The notes beneath the pieces were generated by a model, which did no database searches, was not told where the DNA came from, and was given only the letters and a program-made list of their open reading frames with translations. The position numbers and the translations under genes were made by a program. From Rikenellaceae bacterium (GTDB lineage: Bacteria > Bacteroidota > Bacteroidia > Bacteroidales > Rikenellaceae), in contig SUZW01000002.1 in assembly GCA_015059685.1 (NCBI GenBank), positions 1 through 64,000 of the forward strand: a stretch of 64,000 bases of DNA, read 5' to 3'. Position 1 is the stretch's first letter; each line of letters starts with the position of its first letter. Shown one piece after another: positions 51,137 to 59,331 of this stretch.

Positions 51137-51652
51137 TTAGTTCTCTATAATTCGTGGCTGCGAGTGCGGGTCAATCATCTCTATCCCTCGCTTCGAGAGC
51201 TGGCGCACGATGGCCGTGTGGGAGTCGCTCTCGTGGCGAGCCTCACGCATACGGATAGCCTTCTCGTGCAGCAGCGCAACCTCCTTCTCGAGGCGGCTGC
51301 ACCGCAGGTCGCTGTGCAGGGCAGCAAAGGTTGTGGCAATGCTGACAAAGAATATCACTCCGAGCGCACCAATAATCTTGTAGATGCGCTCTGCCTCCCG
51401 CAAGATGAGGACATCTCCCGTCATGGCGTGGCTCAACCACACAATCCACTTGGCCCGTTGCTGCTGCTTCTCTGCCGCAGCCTCGGCCTCCTCCTCACGG
51501 CGTATATCCTCGGCTATATCCTCGTCGGCTGCTCCGGTGTGTATGCGTCGTATCTCGGTGCGCACCATACGGCGCAACGCCTCCTCGCGCTCACGCTCGG
51601 CAATCTCCTCGGGGGAGTCGGTGAAGTATTCGCTCTCGTCGTACTCTGCCAT
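51137..51652 (-). CDS. ftsL: FtsL-like division protein
   Basis: 171 residues. An acidic, Glu/Ala/Arg-rich cytoplasmic N-terminus (1-85) is followed by one transmembrane helix (about 92-112) and a leucine-zipper-like periplasmic coiled coil (118-160). Sequence similarity to FtsL is weak, as usual; the assignment rests on the position between rsmH and ftsI and on topology. It would join FtsQ and FtsB in activating FtsW-FtsI. The long charged cytoplasmic part is larger than in E. coli FtsL. Confidence 0.78.
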   Translation of the reverse strand: MAEYDESEYFTDSPEEIAEREREEALRRMVRTEIRRIHTGAADEDIAEDIRREEEAEAAAEKQQQRAKWIVWLSHAMTGDVLILREAERIYKIIGALGVIFFVSIATTFAALHSDLRCSRLEKEVALLHEKAIRMREARHESDSHTAIVRQLSKRGIEMIDPHSQPRIIEN

Positions 51653-51658
51653 CTCAAT

Positions 51659-52561
51659 CTACAATTTTATCGCTACACGCAACTTCGCAGAGCGTGAGCG
51701 TGGGTTCGCCTCCTCCTCTTCGGGTGTAGGCACTATGGGTTTGCGTGTCACAACCTCGAATGGCGTGGTGGCACGACCGAAAAAGTCCTTCTCCACCTTA
51801 CCCTCGAAGTTGCCGCTGCGCATAAAGTTCTTGACTAACCTATCCTCCAACGAGTGGTACGATATTACGACCAATCGCCCACCCGGCTTGAGAACCTTGA
51901 GGCTCTGCTCGAGAGCCATCTTGAGTGCCTCCATCTCGCCATTCACCTCGATGCGCAACGCCTGAAAGAGCTTTGTGAGGAACTTCGACTCATCCTTCTT
52001 GGGTGTGCAGGGTGCCACGGCCTTCACAAGTTGCGCTGTTGTGGTTATTGGCTCCACGGCTCTTGCTCGGGCAATGCAGGCGGCTATCTTCCATGTTGTC
52101 TCCAACTCGCCATATTGTCGCAGTACCGCAGCCAACTCCTCCTCGGAGTAGCTGTTTACGATGTCGGCAGCCGTGCGCCCACCTCGCTGGTTCATTCGCA
52201 TATCGAGTGGAGCATCGCCACGGAACGAGAAGCCTCGCTCCTTGGCATCGAAGTGGTGCGACGACACTCCGAGATCGGCCAAGATGCCATCCACCTCCGT
52301 TACGCCACGCAGGCGCAGTGCCGAGCGCAGGAAGCGGAAGTTGCTCTCGACGAAGTGGAAGTGCTCGTCGTCGGGTGCGTTTGCCAGCGTGTCACGGTCT
52401 TGGTCGAAGGAGTAGAGAGCCCCACCCTCGCCCAGCTCCTCCAGGATGCGGCGTGTGTGCCCGCCTCCGCCAAAGGTCAAATCGGCGTAGGTGCCACTCG
52501 GCTTTATGGCAAGCGAAGTGACTGATTCTTCGAGCAGTACGGGGGTGTGATATTCCGACAT
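51659..52561 (-). CDS. rsmH: 16S rRNA (cytosine1402-N4)-methyltransferase
   Basis: 300 residues from the ATG at 52561 (MSEYHTPVLLEESVTSLAIK); the start at 52588 lies in the promoter. SAM-dependent fold with YADLTFGGGGHTRRILE, ILADLGVSSHHFD and VVISYHSLEDRLVKNFM, all typical of RsmH (MraW). It methylates C1402 in the ribosomal decoding centre. First gene of the cluster; the usual preceding mraZ is not present within the sequence upstream, where element C lies. Confidence 0.95.
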   Translation of the reverse strand: MSEYHTPVLLEESVTSLAIKPSGTYADLTFGGGGHTRRILEELGEGGALYSFDQDRDTLANAPDDEHFHFVESNFRFLRSALRLRGVTEVDGILADLGVSSHHFDAKERGFSFRGDAPLDMRMNQRGGRTAADIVNSYSEEELAAVLRQYGELETTWKIAACIARARAVEPITTTAQLVKAVAPCTPKKDESKFLTKLFQALRIEVNGEMEALKMALEQSLKVLKPGGRLVVISYHSLEDRLVKNFMRSGNFEGKVEKDFFGRATTPFEVVTRKPIVPTPEEEEANPRSRSAKLRVAIKL

Positions 52562-52562
52562 A

Positions 52563-52593
52563 GCGACAAATAAGTTTATTTGTCGCAAAGTTA
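52563..52593 (-). promoter_or_regulatory. rsmH promoter overlapped by a palindrome
   Basis: On the minus strand the -7 box TAACTTTG (plus 52586-52593) runs into a perfect 11-bp palindrome, GCGACAAATAA (52563-52573) with its complement (52576-52586). The start codon follows at 52561. Predicted initiation would fall inside the palindrome, so it is better read as a candidate operator than as an mRNA hairpin. Confidence 0.6.
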
Positions 52594-52623
52594 GAAAATA
52601 AAAATCAAAAAGCCAATAGATAA

Positions 52624-52688
52624 ATTGACAATTGACAATTGACGAATTGACAATTTTTTAGACGAGAGACGAAAGACGAGAGACGAGA
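52624..52688. repeat. Two 7-bp arrays beside element C (ATTGACA and GACGAGA)
   Basis: 52624-52652 holds four ATTGACA-type units (the third ATTGACG, with one extra A before the last), and 52661-52688 holds GACGAGA GACGAAA GACGAGA and GACGAGA. The second array matches those beside element B, inverted. AATTGTCAATT at 53043-53053, on the far side of element C, is the inverse of the first unit. Confidence 0.8.
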
Positions 52689-52699
52689 GATTTTTTGTT

Positions 52700-53033
52700 G
52701 GTGGGGACTCTGACCCTTGTCAAGGCGCAACAAAGATGGCATAGAATGGCAAACGGGCTTTGCCCTTAATGGCAGCGCAGTCTATCGACTGCTTAATGGC
52801 AAAGCGCAGAAAGCTGTGACAAAAAAGCGTAAACGCCTGCCATTCAGCGAGTGTAACGAGTGATTGCCATTCAGTGAGCGTTAGCGAACGCCTGCCATTC
52901 AATGCCATTACACCTGCGCCTTGACCACCTCAAGAGTTCCGACAACCTAAACCCTCAAGCGCTCCCCTAACGCCCCTAACGCCCCTAACGCCCCTAATAA
53001 ACCTGCGCCTTGACCACCTCCAGAGTCCCCACC
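52700..53033. repeat. Interspersed element C (TIR-bounded hairpin element)
   Basis: About 334 bp with 30-bp terminal repeats at 52700-52729 (GGTGGGGACTCTGAC...) and 53004-53033. Nearly identical to element A over the left half. It has the GGGCTTTGCCC and GCAGTCTATCGACTGC modules. One central module is replaced (GCGAGTGTAACGAGTG in place of GCGACCAGCGGGAGCG). The tandem segment at 52962-52997 is of unit GCCCCTAAC (9 bp). With the arrays and the rsmH promoter it explains the 52562-53056 gap; no gene is seen there. Confidence 0.85.
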
Positions 53034-53056
53034 GACCAAAATAATTGTCAATTAGA

Positions 53057-54040
53057 CTACAACCACTTCTTGTAGCGGAAGAAGCCGATGGTAAGGCACG
53101 AAGCCACCACCATCAGGAAGAGGGCAAAGATGTAGCCCAGAGGTATCTGGTAGCCGTTGCTCAAGGTATATACCCACTCCAACTCGGGCATAAAGCGGAA
53201 GTTCATACCGTAGATACTCGCCACGAGTGTTGCGGGCATGAAGATTACAGCTGCCACCGAGAAGATCTTTACCACCTCGTTCTGCTCGATGTTGATAAGA
53301 CCGAGTGCCGAGTCCTGGATATAGTCCAGACGCTGGAACGAGAAGTCGGTGTGCGAGATAAGCGAATTGACATCCTTAATCATCAGCTGCAGACGAGGAT
53401 ATATATCATTCGGGAAACGCTCGCTTCGCAAGATGCCCGAGAGCACACGCTGGCGGTCAAAGATATTCTCTCGAAGGGTCATTGTGCGCTCCTGCAGGGT
53501 GCTGATACGCAAGAGTACCTCCTTGTCGATAGAGTCCTCCTTGGCAATAGCCTTCGATATGGCTGCGACCTGCTTGCCCACCATCTCCACGAGGTCGGCA
53601 TCGAAGTCGATGCGCACCTCGAGCAGCGAGATGAGGATGTGGTAGCCCGTCGAGAAGCTGCGGTAGTTCATCTGCAGACGCTTCTCCGCCTCACGGAATG
53701 TGCGCATATCGGTCTGTCGCACCGACACGAGGACACCCTCATTCGAGAGGATGAACGACACCGGCTCGACCTCGAAGCTGTCGCCCGTAGGGACAAAGAA
53801 GTTCGAGTTCGAGATTATGGCATTCTCGCTCTCGGAGTACTTTGAGGTGGACTCAATCTCCTCGACCTGCTGTTTGGTCTGGAGGCTTATCTCCATAAAG
53901 TTCTCGACAGCCTTCTGCTCCTTGATGGTCGGCTGCACCATATCAATCCAGAGAATATCGTCGTAGCCGAGGTCATCGAAGAGTTCGGTGTCGGCATTGC
54001 GGATAATCTTGTTGTATTGCTTTAAGTAGATGGTAATCAT
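53057..54040 (-). CDS. corA: CorA family magnesium transporter
   Basis: 327 residues. A large N-terminal cytoplasmic domain (alpha/beta then long helices) is followed by two C-terminal transmembrane helices. The first ends with the selectivity motif YGMNF and the protein closes with the basic tail FFRYKKWL. It forms pentameric channels for magnesium (or cobalt) uptake. It lies downstream of mqnA on the same strand; element C follows its stop. Confidence 0.93.
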   Translation of the reverse strand: MITIYLKQYNKIIRNADTELFDDLGYDDILWIDMVQPTIKEQKAVENFMEISLQTKQQVEEIESTSKYSESENAIISNSNFFVPTGDSFEVEPVSFILSNEGVLVSVRQTDMRTFREAEKRLQMNYRSFSTGYHILISLLEVRIDFDADLVEMVGKQVAAISKAIAKEDSIDKEVLLRISTLQERTMTLRENIFDRQRVLSGILRSERFPNDIYPRLQLMIKDVNSLISHTDFSFQRLDYIQDSALGLINIEQNEVVKIFSVAAVIFMPATLVASIYGMNFRFMPELEWVYTLSNGYQIPLGYIFALFLMVVASCLTIGFFRYKKWL

Positions 54041-54115
54041 TGTTCTTCGTGGTATAAAGGTTTCACTTTCATTGTTTTACAATCGTAGTGATGGGGAAGT
54101 TACTTCCCTCTACCT

Positions 54116-54883
54116 TCAACCCGGATTGACTTTCGGCTTAACCTTAAGCCCAAAGTCCCAGAACTTTTTTAGAGCGTTGTGTTTCTGTATATCGAACAGG
54201 AAGTCGATGTTGCGTGTGAGGTATTCGTAGGCGTAGTCACGGTCGGCATAGTCGCTCTCGAGTATCGCCTCGTAGATATGCTCCACACCGAAAGTGAAGG
54301 CTGCCTGCAACTCGTCGTGAATATCGTATGAAAGCCCCTTGCGTGCCACCCAAACGGCAAAGGCAAATGGGAGTCCCGTAGTACGGTGCCACTCCGAGGC
54401 GAGGTCGTAGCTGTAGCGGAACTTGCCCTCGTTGTCGAAGACCTTGTCACCAATAATAAGGTATGCATCGCCATCGGTTGGAGTGTCGAGCAGGGCGTAG
54501 TCGTCGAGCTCTACCCACTCGGGCTCTATGTGCCACAGATTTTTTGCGAGGTAGCCGCAGAGCTGCACCGAGGTCTTCGAGTGCGGGTCGAGGAGTATGC
54601 GTTGCACACGCTCTATCGGGGTGTTGCTCACGACAACCACCGTGCGCACATCGCCCGAAGCACCTATGCAGTAGTCGGTTACAATCTCGGCATCGGGCAA
54701 CGACGGCACCATCGCAGCAGGCATCAGTGCGATGTCGGCTTTGCCTTCAACGAAATTTTTGTAGCAGTCGGCTGGGGGTGCAAGCAGCAGTTCGGCACCA
54801 AATTTAGAGTGGTGTCGAAGACCATAGATGAACGGTATCGTATTGAGATACGACACGGCAATTATTTTTGCATCTACTGCCAT
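54116..54883 (-). CDS. mqnA: Chorismate dehydratase of the futalosine menaquinone pathway
   Basis: 255 residues. The start IIAVSYLNTIPFIYGL, ALMPAAMVPSLP, and CIGASGDVRTVVVVSNTPI match MqnA, a periplasmic-binding-protein-like fold that converts chorismate to 3-enolpyruvylbenzoate as the first step of the futalosine route. MqnD has a similar fold, but the VSYLNT and SGDVRTV blocks favour MqnA. No other mqn gene is in the window. It is the last chromosomal gene before the phage-derived module, divergently placed. Confidence 0.87.
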   Translation of the reverse strand: MAVDAKIIAVSYLNTIPFIYGLRHHSKFGAELLLAPPADCYKNFVEGKADIALMPAAMVPSLPDAEIVTDYCIGASGDVRTVVVVSNTPIERVQRILLDPHSKTSVQLCGYLAKNLWHIEPEWVELDDYALLDTPTDGDAYLIIGDKVFDNEGKFRYSYDLASEWHRTTGLPFAFAVWVARKGLSYDIHDELQAAFTFGVEHIYEAILESDYADRDYAYEYLTRNIDFLFDIQKHNALKKFWDFGLKVKPKVNPG

Positions 54884-54949
54884 CGTCCATTGCTTGCGAA
54901 CTTTTTGTTAGACTTCGTTAAGCTCCGCTTTTGCGGCACTTTATCGTTG

Positions 54950-54957
54950 CAAAGGTA
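54950..54957 (-). promoter_or_regulatory. -7 element of mqnA
   Basis: On the minus strand TACCTTTG matches TAnnTTTG, with a leader of about 66 nt containing a small CCGCAAAAGCGG hairpin. A TTTTG lies about 23 bp upstream, further than the ideal spacing. Confidence 0.5.
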
Positions 54958-55098
54958 AGCAAAAAATATACATAGTGTTCCAAAATGGTGTAAATTTTTT
55001 AGAAAAAATCAAAATTTTTTCATTTGTTCAATTATTTAACAGCGAGGGAGTTGCATCTGCGAGTGTCTAAATGTCGTATAAAAAAATCTTCAAAAGAC

Positions 55099-55191
55099 TT
55101 GACAACCCCCATTTTCGTATTATATATTTGCACCGTCAAACGGCGTTAGACACATCTTGGTTTTCAACAGCCAATCGCTGCTTGTTGAAAA
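55099..55191 (+). promoter_or_regulatory. Promoter and leader hairpin of the phage-derived module
   Basis: TTG at 55099-55101, a 21-bp spacer and TATATTTG at 55123-55130 lead into a 160-nt leader. Within it, TTTTCAACA (55161-55169) pairs perfectly with TGTTGAAAA (55183-55191). No T-tract follows, so it looks like a regulatory or stabilising hairpin, not a terminator. The remainder of 54884-55291 is A/T-rich with no gene, repressor or integrase. Confidence 0.6.
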
Positions 55192-55291
55192 CTCTATCAA
55201 CACTCAAACAAGCTGACTTGTCGATACAATTCTTGTGTTATTGACAGTCACGAACAAACAATTAACACATTTACTAACATTTTTTTAGCCT

Positions 55292-55696
55292 ATGAATTGC
55301 ACCTACTTGCGGGGTGCGATAGAGGAGGCGGTATCCGCTTGTGGCTACACTCTCACGCAGAGTGCGGAGCACTATCTGCCCACCTCCGTCTGCCATTACC
55401 CCGCAGCACACCTTCTACCACCCGAGTTCCGAAGCATCGAGGGGCGAAACCACGGAAAGATAACCTACTCTGTGGAGTTGCACCTGCTTCATCAGGGGGC
55501 GAAGCTCTCCCCATCGGAACGCAACGACCGCCTCGACGAGATGGAGCGTGAGATAATCGAGATATTCACCCTTCTGTCGGAGTACGAGAGAGTCTTGTCG
55601 GTCGAGGAGCTGACCTTTGCCCCGTCGGCAACCACAATCGACAACCATGGCGCAATAGCGATGGTGGCGAAGGCCGAAATTGTAACACTGTTTTAA
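55292..55696 (+). CDS. Putative phage tail-completion-like protein
   Basis: 134 residues, not firmly recognised. The alternating alpha/beta pattern with a helical start (LRGAIEEAVSACGYTL), a central strand pair and a closing strand (GAIAMVAKAEIVTLF) suits tail-terminator or head-tail joining proteins. That is inference from context: it opens a run of phage structural genes. The ATG at 55292 starts the cistron after a long leader. Codon use resembles that of the neighbouring chromosomal genes. Confidence 0.6.
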   Translation: MNCTYLRGAIEEAVSACGYTLTQSAEHYLPTSVCHYPAAHLLPPEFRSIEGRNHGKITYSVELHLLHQGAKLSPSERNDRLDEMEREIIEIFTLLSEYERVLSVEELTFAPSATTIDNHGAIAMVAKAEIVTLF

Positions 55697-55714
55697 CGCA
55701 AAAAAGAGAGAACT

Positions 55715-56671
55715 ATGAGATTTACATCAACACCGCAGAACTTTACACCCATAGAGCAAGGGTTGGTTTTTGCCTTCACGACCGACAACAGCACCCCCGC
55801 AAATGTTGTCGTCGAGATTGTGGATTGCTCCGACGAGAGCGTCATCGCTACGCTTCGCCTCCACAATGTAACCACCGCCGAGGTCGATATCGCCCCATAT
55901 ATCGCCCCGTTTGCCGAGCGTAAGCCGCTGAAGTGCTCGACATCAACGCTGCAAGAGGCCCCCACAGCACTGTATAAGGTGCGTGTCGATGATGTCGAGT
56001 CGGCCGAGCTCTTGGTGTCGCTAAATCGTAGCAAGGTGGTTGCCCCCGCTGTTGTGACAACGATGTCGTCGCAGCGTCGCCTTGCCTGCGGAGAGTGCGA
56101 CGAACTACTGCTCTTTGCCGAGGAGGGGAGCGACCTCGAGATTGTGATGAGCACCGATACGGGCGAGGAGCTGCGCCTCGAGAAGGTGTCGTCGGGAGCA
56201 GAGATGCTTACAGTCGTGGCCGACGACTTCGGAGAGGAGTGCCGGAGGATAGATGTTGCGGTGTTGTGCGACGGTGGCGAGGTCGCTTCGCTCTGCTACA
56301 ACATCGTCGCACCGAGTGGGCGAGGCGTGCGTTTGGCCTGGCTCTCGAGCGAAGGCTCCATCGAGCGATACACCTTCCCTGTAACCCACTCTGTAACGCT
56401 GAATGCCGAGCGTGAGCGTGTCGGTGATGGCGAGATTTTGCGCACGGTGGCCTGCCGTAGCGAGTCACGACTCGAGGTGGCCTCACGATACGAGCCTCGT
56501 GCGACGATAGCCGCCTTGAGCGAGATTGTCACCTCGTCGAGGGTGTGGCTTGTTGCGGATGAGGATATCGAGGTGGATGTTGTAACCGCCACAACAACGC
56601 AGAGCCTCTTCGGAGAGCCTTCGGCTGTGGTTTTGTCGCTGCGATTGTGGCAGAGGGAGGAGGCGCTATGA
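55715..56671 (+). CDS. Putative phage structural protein, beta-rich, unknown
   Basis: 318 residues, no recognised family. Rich in beta-forming residues with three or so repeated sandwich-like segments (for example VVVEIVDCSDESVIATLRLHN and VVVTTATTQ-like VDVVTATTTQSLFG near the end). No signal peptide or transmembrane segment. It may be a tail, fibre-base or baseplate component, judged only from its place between a tail-completion-like gene and a very large structural gene. Its stop overlaps the next ATG (ATGA). Confidence 0.6.
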   Translation: MRFTSTPQNFTPIEQGLVFAFTTDNSTPANVVVEIVDCSDESVIATLRLHNVTTAEVDIAPYIAPFAERKPLKCSTSTLQEAPTALYKVRVDDVESAELLVSLNRSKVVAPAVVTTMSSQRRLACGECDELLLFAEEGSDLEIVMSTDTGEELRLEKVSSGAEMLTVVADDFGEECRRIDVAVLCDGGEVASLCYNIVAPSGRGVRLAWLSSEGSIERYTFPVTHSVTLNAERERVGDGEILRTVACRSESRLEVASRYEPRATIAALSEIVTSSRVWLVADEDIEVDVVTATTTQSLFGEPSAVVLSLRLWQREEAL

Positions 56672-59046
56672 TACGGGTGTGGATAGATGAGCACGAGTGC
56701 GATGTAGCACCCGAGAGCCTTGCGAAGTTGCCACTAAACTTCGATGTCGAGCAGTTGCGTGATGTCGAGGGGGCGAGAAATGGTCGAACCATAACCCTGT
56801 CGTTGCCCGTCTCGGCACGCAACAACGCCATCGTGGGCTCTTCGCAAAGGCTCTACGACACGGAGCGTTTCAACGAGGCACACCACACCCTGCGTGTGAA
56901 GCAGGGCGGTGTGACAATCTTCGAGGGCACGGCATACCTTGTGGCTACGGAGGTGCGAGAGGGTGGTGGAGGCTCTTACACCCTGCGTGCCACGGAGGGT
57001 GGTGCCGATTGGGTGGAGCAGCTGGCTCGAACCTCGTTGTCGGAGTTGGATATCGACTTCTCGGACCGACTTACGCCCGAGATGATAGCCTCGACCTGGG
57101 AGGGTCGGCAGGATGTATGCTTTCTGCCGATACATCGCAACAACTTCGAGCGACACTACTCCGCAAGCTCCGAGGTCGTTGCCGAGCGAGTGATGCTGAC
57201 CGACGATTACCACCCATTTCTGTCGGTGGCGGCCATGGTGCGCAAGATGTTTGCTCGATGCGGCTACACGCTGCGCAGCAACTTCTTCGACTCGGAGCTT
57301 GCTGCAAGCCTCTATATGAGTGGTGACTACACCCGTACCGATGCCTCGGCCGTGAGGGACAAGTGCGACTTCTTTGCTCGTCGCAGCGCACCCGCAACAG
57401 CATTGGCCGACTATGGAGGCCGAGTATATGCCACAAAATCTGTGACTTCGCACACGGTGGGCCCTGTGGTCGATACGGCCAACCCCACAGCCGTTGATAG
57501 CAATGGGGTCTTGATGAGCGAAACCTTCTCCACGGCAGGCTCATTCGCCTTTGATGAGAGTGGCAACATCGGCTTCAAACCCTCGGTATCGGCAAAGGTC
57601 GGCTTCCTGCTCCATGCCGAATACACCTCCGCCTACAGAATACTCTCGAGAGAGCGTTTCACGGGCTTCGATACGATTGAGGGGTTGGATGGTGTGAAGG
57701 TGCAGTTTGCCCTGACAAACACCTTCGAGGATCGTCGCAACGAGGTGACAAAGAACTTCTCCTACAGAGCCGTTGTCTTCAACCATCTCTCGGGCTCGGA
57801 GTATCGCCTTGTCGAGAGATTGACTTCGGGCGAGGAGTACGAGATGGGAAGTTGGTCGGCCCGTACCGCCTTGGTTACTTCGCACGCCACGCTCCTGCCG
57901 ACCTCGCTCACCCTCTACTACCGCACCTCGTCGGATGCTATATGGGTGAGATATGCGGGCGATTGGGCACTCTACGATGGCTATATCAACGAGACAGGTA
58001 TGGTGGATGTCGAGGTCGATGTGCGCTTTCCGCCTCGCGATGTTGCAGCGGGCGAGATGCTTATGCTCGATGACTTTTGGTTTGGCGGTGCTACGCGCAA
58101 TATGGGATTTACGCTCGGTGTCGGTACAACGCTACGACCATACTTCACGGCTGTGGCGGGCTATGGCTCCTCGCTAACCTTTGCCGATATAGCACCACGA
58201 AGGCTCTCGTCGCTCGATTTGTTGAGGGCTGTAGGCGAGATGTTCAACCTTGTATTCTATACGGATGTCCGCAGCCGTGAGCTATATGTCGAGCCACTCG
58301 AGGAGTTCTACGACACGAGTCGGGTTTTCGACCTCACCTCCCGTATCGACACAACCAAGGGTGTAAGCCTTACGGATGTGGGGTTGGATAAGCCGCAAGA
58401 TACCACGCTTGCCTACCTCGATGCCGACCTCGCCTCGCACGAATTGAGCCTCGAGGAGGGGCAGCGGCTCGGAGAGTGGAGCTTCCGCAACCCGCTCTAT
58501 GGCACGAAGCTCTCGACACGCCAGCTTGGTCGCAGACTCTTTACCACCTCGTGCAACATCTCCGATGTCGTAGGCTCGGCCCCTTCGGCCTCGATTGTGA
58601 GGGTTGGCGATATCGGCAACGATGAGGTGAGTGCCGACGAGCCATTCACACCGCACATCCTCTGCTACAAGGGGCTGCGACAACTGCCGGATGGGGAGTA
58701 TTGGGGTGCAAGGCAAAAGTCGAAGAGCTACCCCTATGCCACCTTCTGCGACGAGGCTACAAACCTCTGCTTCGAGGAGCGAGGCGGAGTCGAGGGGTTG
58801 AGTCGCTACTACGAGCCGATGCTGCGTCGTGAGCGAGATAAGGAGTACCTTGCCCTCGATTTGCACCTCTCGCCGGCCGAGATAATGGACCTCTTCACGG
58901 TTGATGACCGCAACGCATCTATTCGAACACTGTTTCGATTTTCTGTCATGGGAGAGAGTTCACTGTTTCGCCTGTCGAAGGTTGCAAGTTGGAGTGTTGA
59001 GAGTGGTAAGATACACGCAATTTTTGAACGCATAGAACGAGATTAA
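56668..59046 (+). CDS. Large putative phage tail/baseplate protein
   Basis: 792 residues from the ATG overlapping the previous stop (MIRVWIDEHECDVAPESL). The N-terminal 110 residues look like a tail-tip or baseplate hub start (RNGRTITLSLPVSARNNAIVG, VKQGGVTIFEGTAYLV). The middle is beta-rich and the C-terminal part (590-792) resembles hub-type domains. No catalytic motif was recognised. Function as an adsorption or baseplate protein is inferred from size, composition and position. Translation is probably coupled to the 318-residue protein before it. Confidence 0.6.
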   Translation: MIRVWIDEHECDVAPESLAKLPLNFDVEQLRDVEGARNGRTITLSLPVSARNNAIVGSSQRLYDTERFNEAHHTLRVKQGGVTIFEGTAYLVATEVREGGGGSYTLRATEGGADWVEQLARTSLSELDIDFSDRLTPEMIASTWEGRQDVCFLPIHRNNFERHYSASSEVVAERVMLTDDYHPFLSVAAMVRKMFARCGYTLRSNFFDSELAASLYMSGDYTRTDASAVRDKCDFFARRSAPATALADYGGRVYATKSVTSHTVGPVVDTANPTAVDSNGVLMSETFSTAGSFAFDESGNIGFKPSVSAKVGFLLHAEYTSAYRILSRERFTGFDTIEGLDGVKVQFALTNTFEDRRNEVTKNFSYRAVVFNHLSGSEYRLVERLTSGEEYEMGSWSARTALVTSHATLLPTSLTLYYRTSSDAIWVRYAGDWALYDGYINETGMVDVEVDVRFPPRDVAAGEMLMLDDFWFGGATRNMGFTLGVGTTLRPYFTAVAGYGSSLTFADIAPRRLSSLDLLRAVGEMFNLVFYTDVRSRELYVEPLEEFYDTSRVFDLTSRIDTTKGVSLTDVGLDKPQDTTLAYLDADLASHELSLEEGQRLGEWSFRNPLYGTKLSTRQLGRRLFTTSCNISDVVGSAPSASIVRVGDIGNDEVSADEPFTPHILCYKGLRQLPDGEYWGARQKSKSYPYATFCDEATNLCFEERGGVEGLSRYYEPMLRRERDKEYLALDLHLSPAEIMDLFTVDDRNASIRTLFRFSVMGESSLFRLSKVASWSVESGKIHAIFERIERD

Positions 59047-59048
59047 CG

Positions 59049-59300
59049 ATGTGTAACAGAGACAAAAGAGTATTACATATCCTCAAACGGAGAGTTGAGG
59101 GAAAGAGACCTGCCGACATCATAGATATGCTGTGGCGAGAGAATATGCTTAATCCCCTTATGATGGAGCGACAATATATCAAAGAGGAGGTGGAACACCG
59201 TGTGCGCAATGGTGAGGCGAAGATGCGGGCTATAGAGATGGTGGCCTACGATATTGGCTGTTCGTTCGAGAAAGTTCGCTCTGTGGTCTATAGAAAGTAG
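59049..59300 (+). CDS. Small putative helix-turn-helix protein in the phage module
   Basis: 83 residues, basic and helical. MCNRDKRVLHILKRRVEGKRPADIID and AIEMVAYDIGCSFEKVRSVVYR suggest two HTH-like segments, as in small terminase subunits or resolvase-type DNA-binding domains. Not firmly recognised. It starts 2 bp after the preceding stop and precedes the prohead protease gene, a place where a small terminase or scaffold regulator could sit. Confidence 0.55.
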   Translation: MCNRDKRVLHILKRRVEGKRPADIIDMLWRENMLNPLMMERQYIKEEVEHRVRNGEAKMRAIEMVAYDIGCSFEKVRSVVYRK

Positions 59301-59331
59301 TAACGAAAAATCAAGAAAAGTATCTTAAAGA

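Noticed and set aside
12660..53040. Insertion sequence with transposase inside elements A-C
   Set aside because: None of the three copies contains an open frame of useful length; they were kept as non-autonomous repeats.
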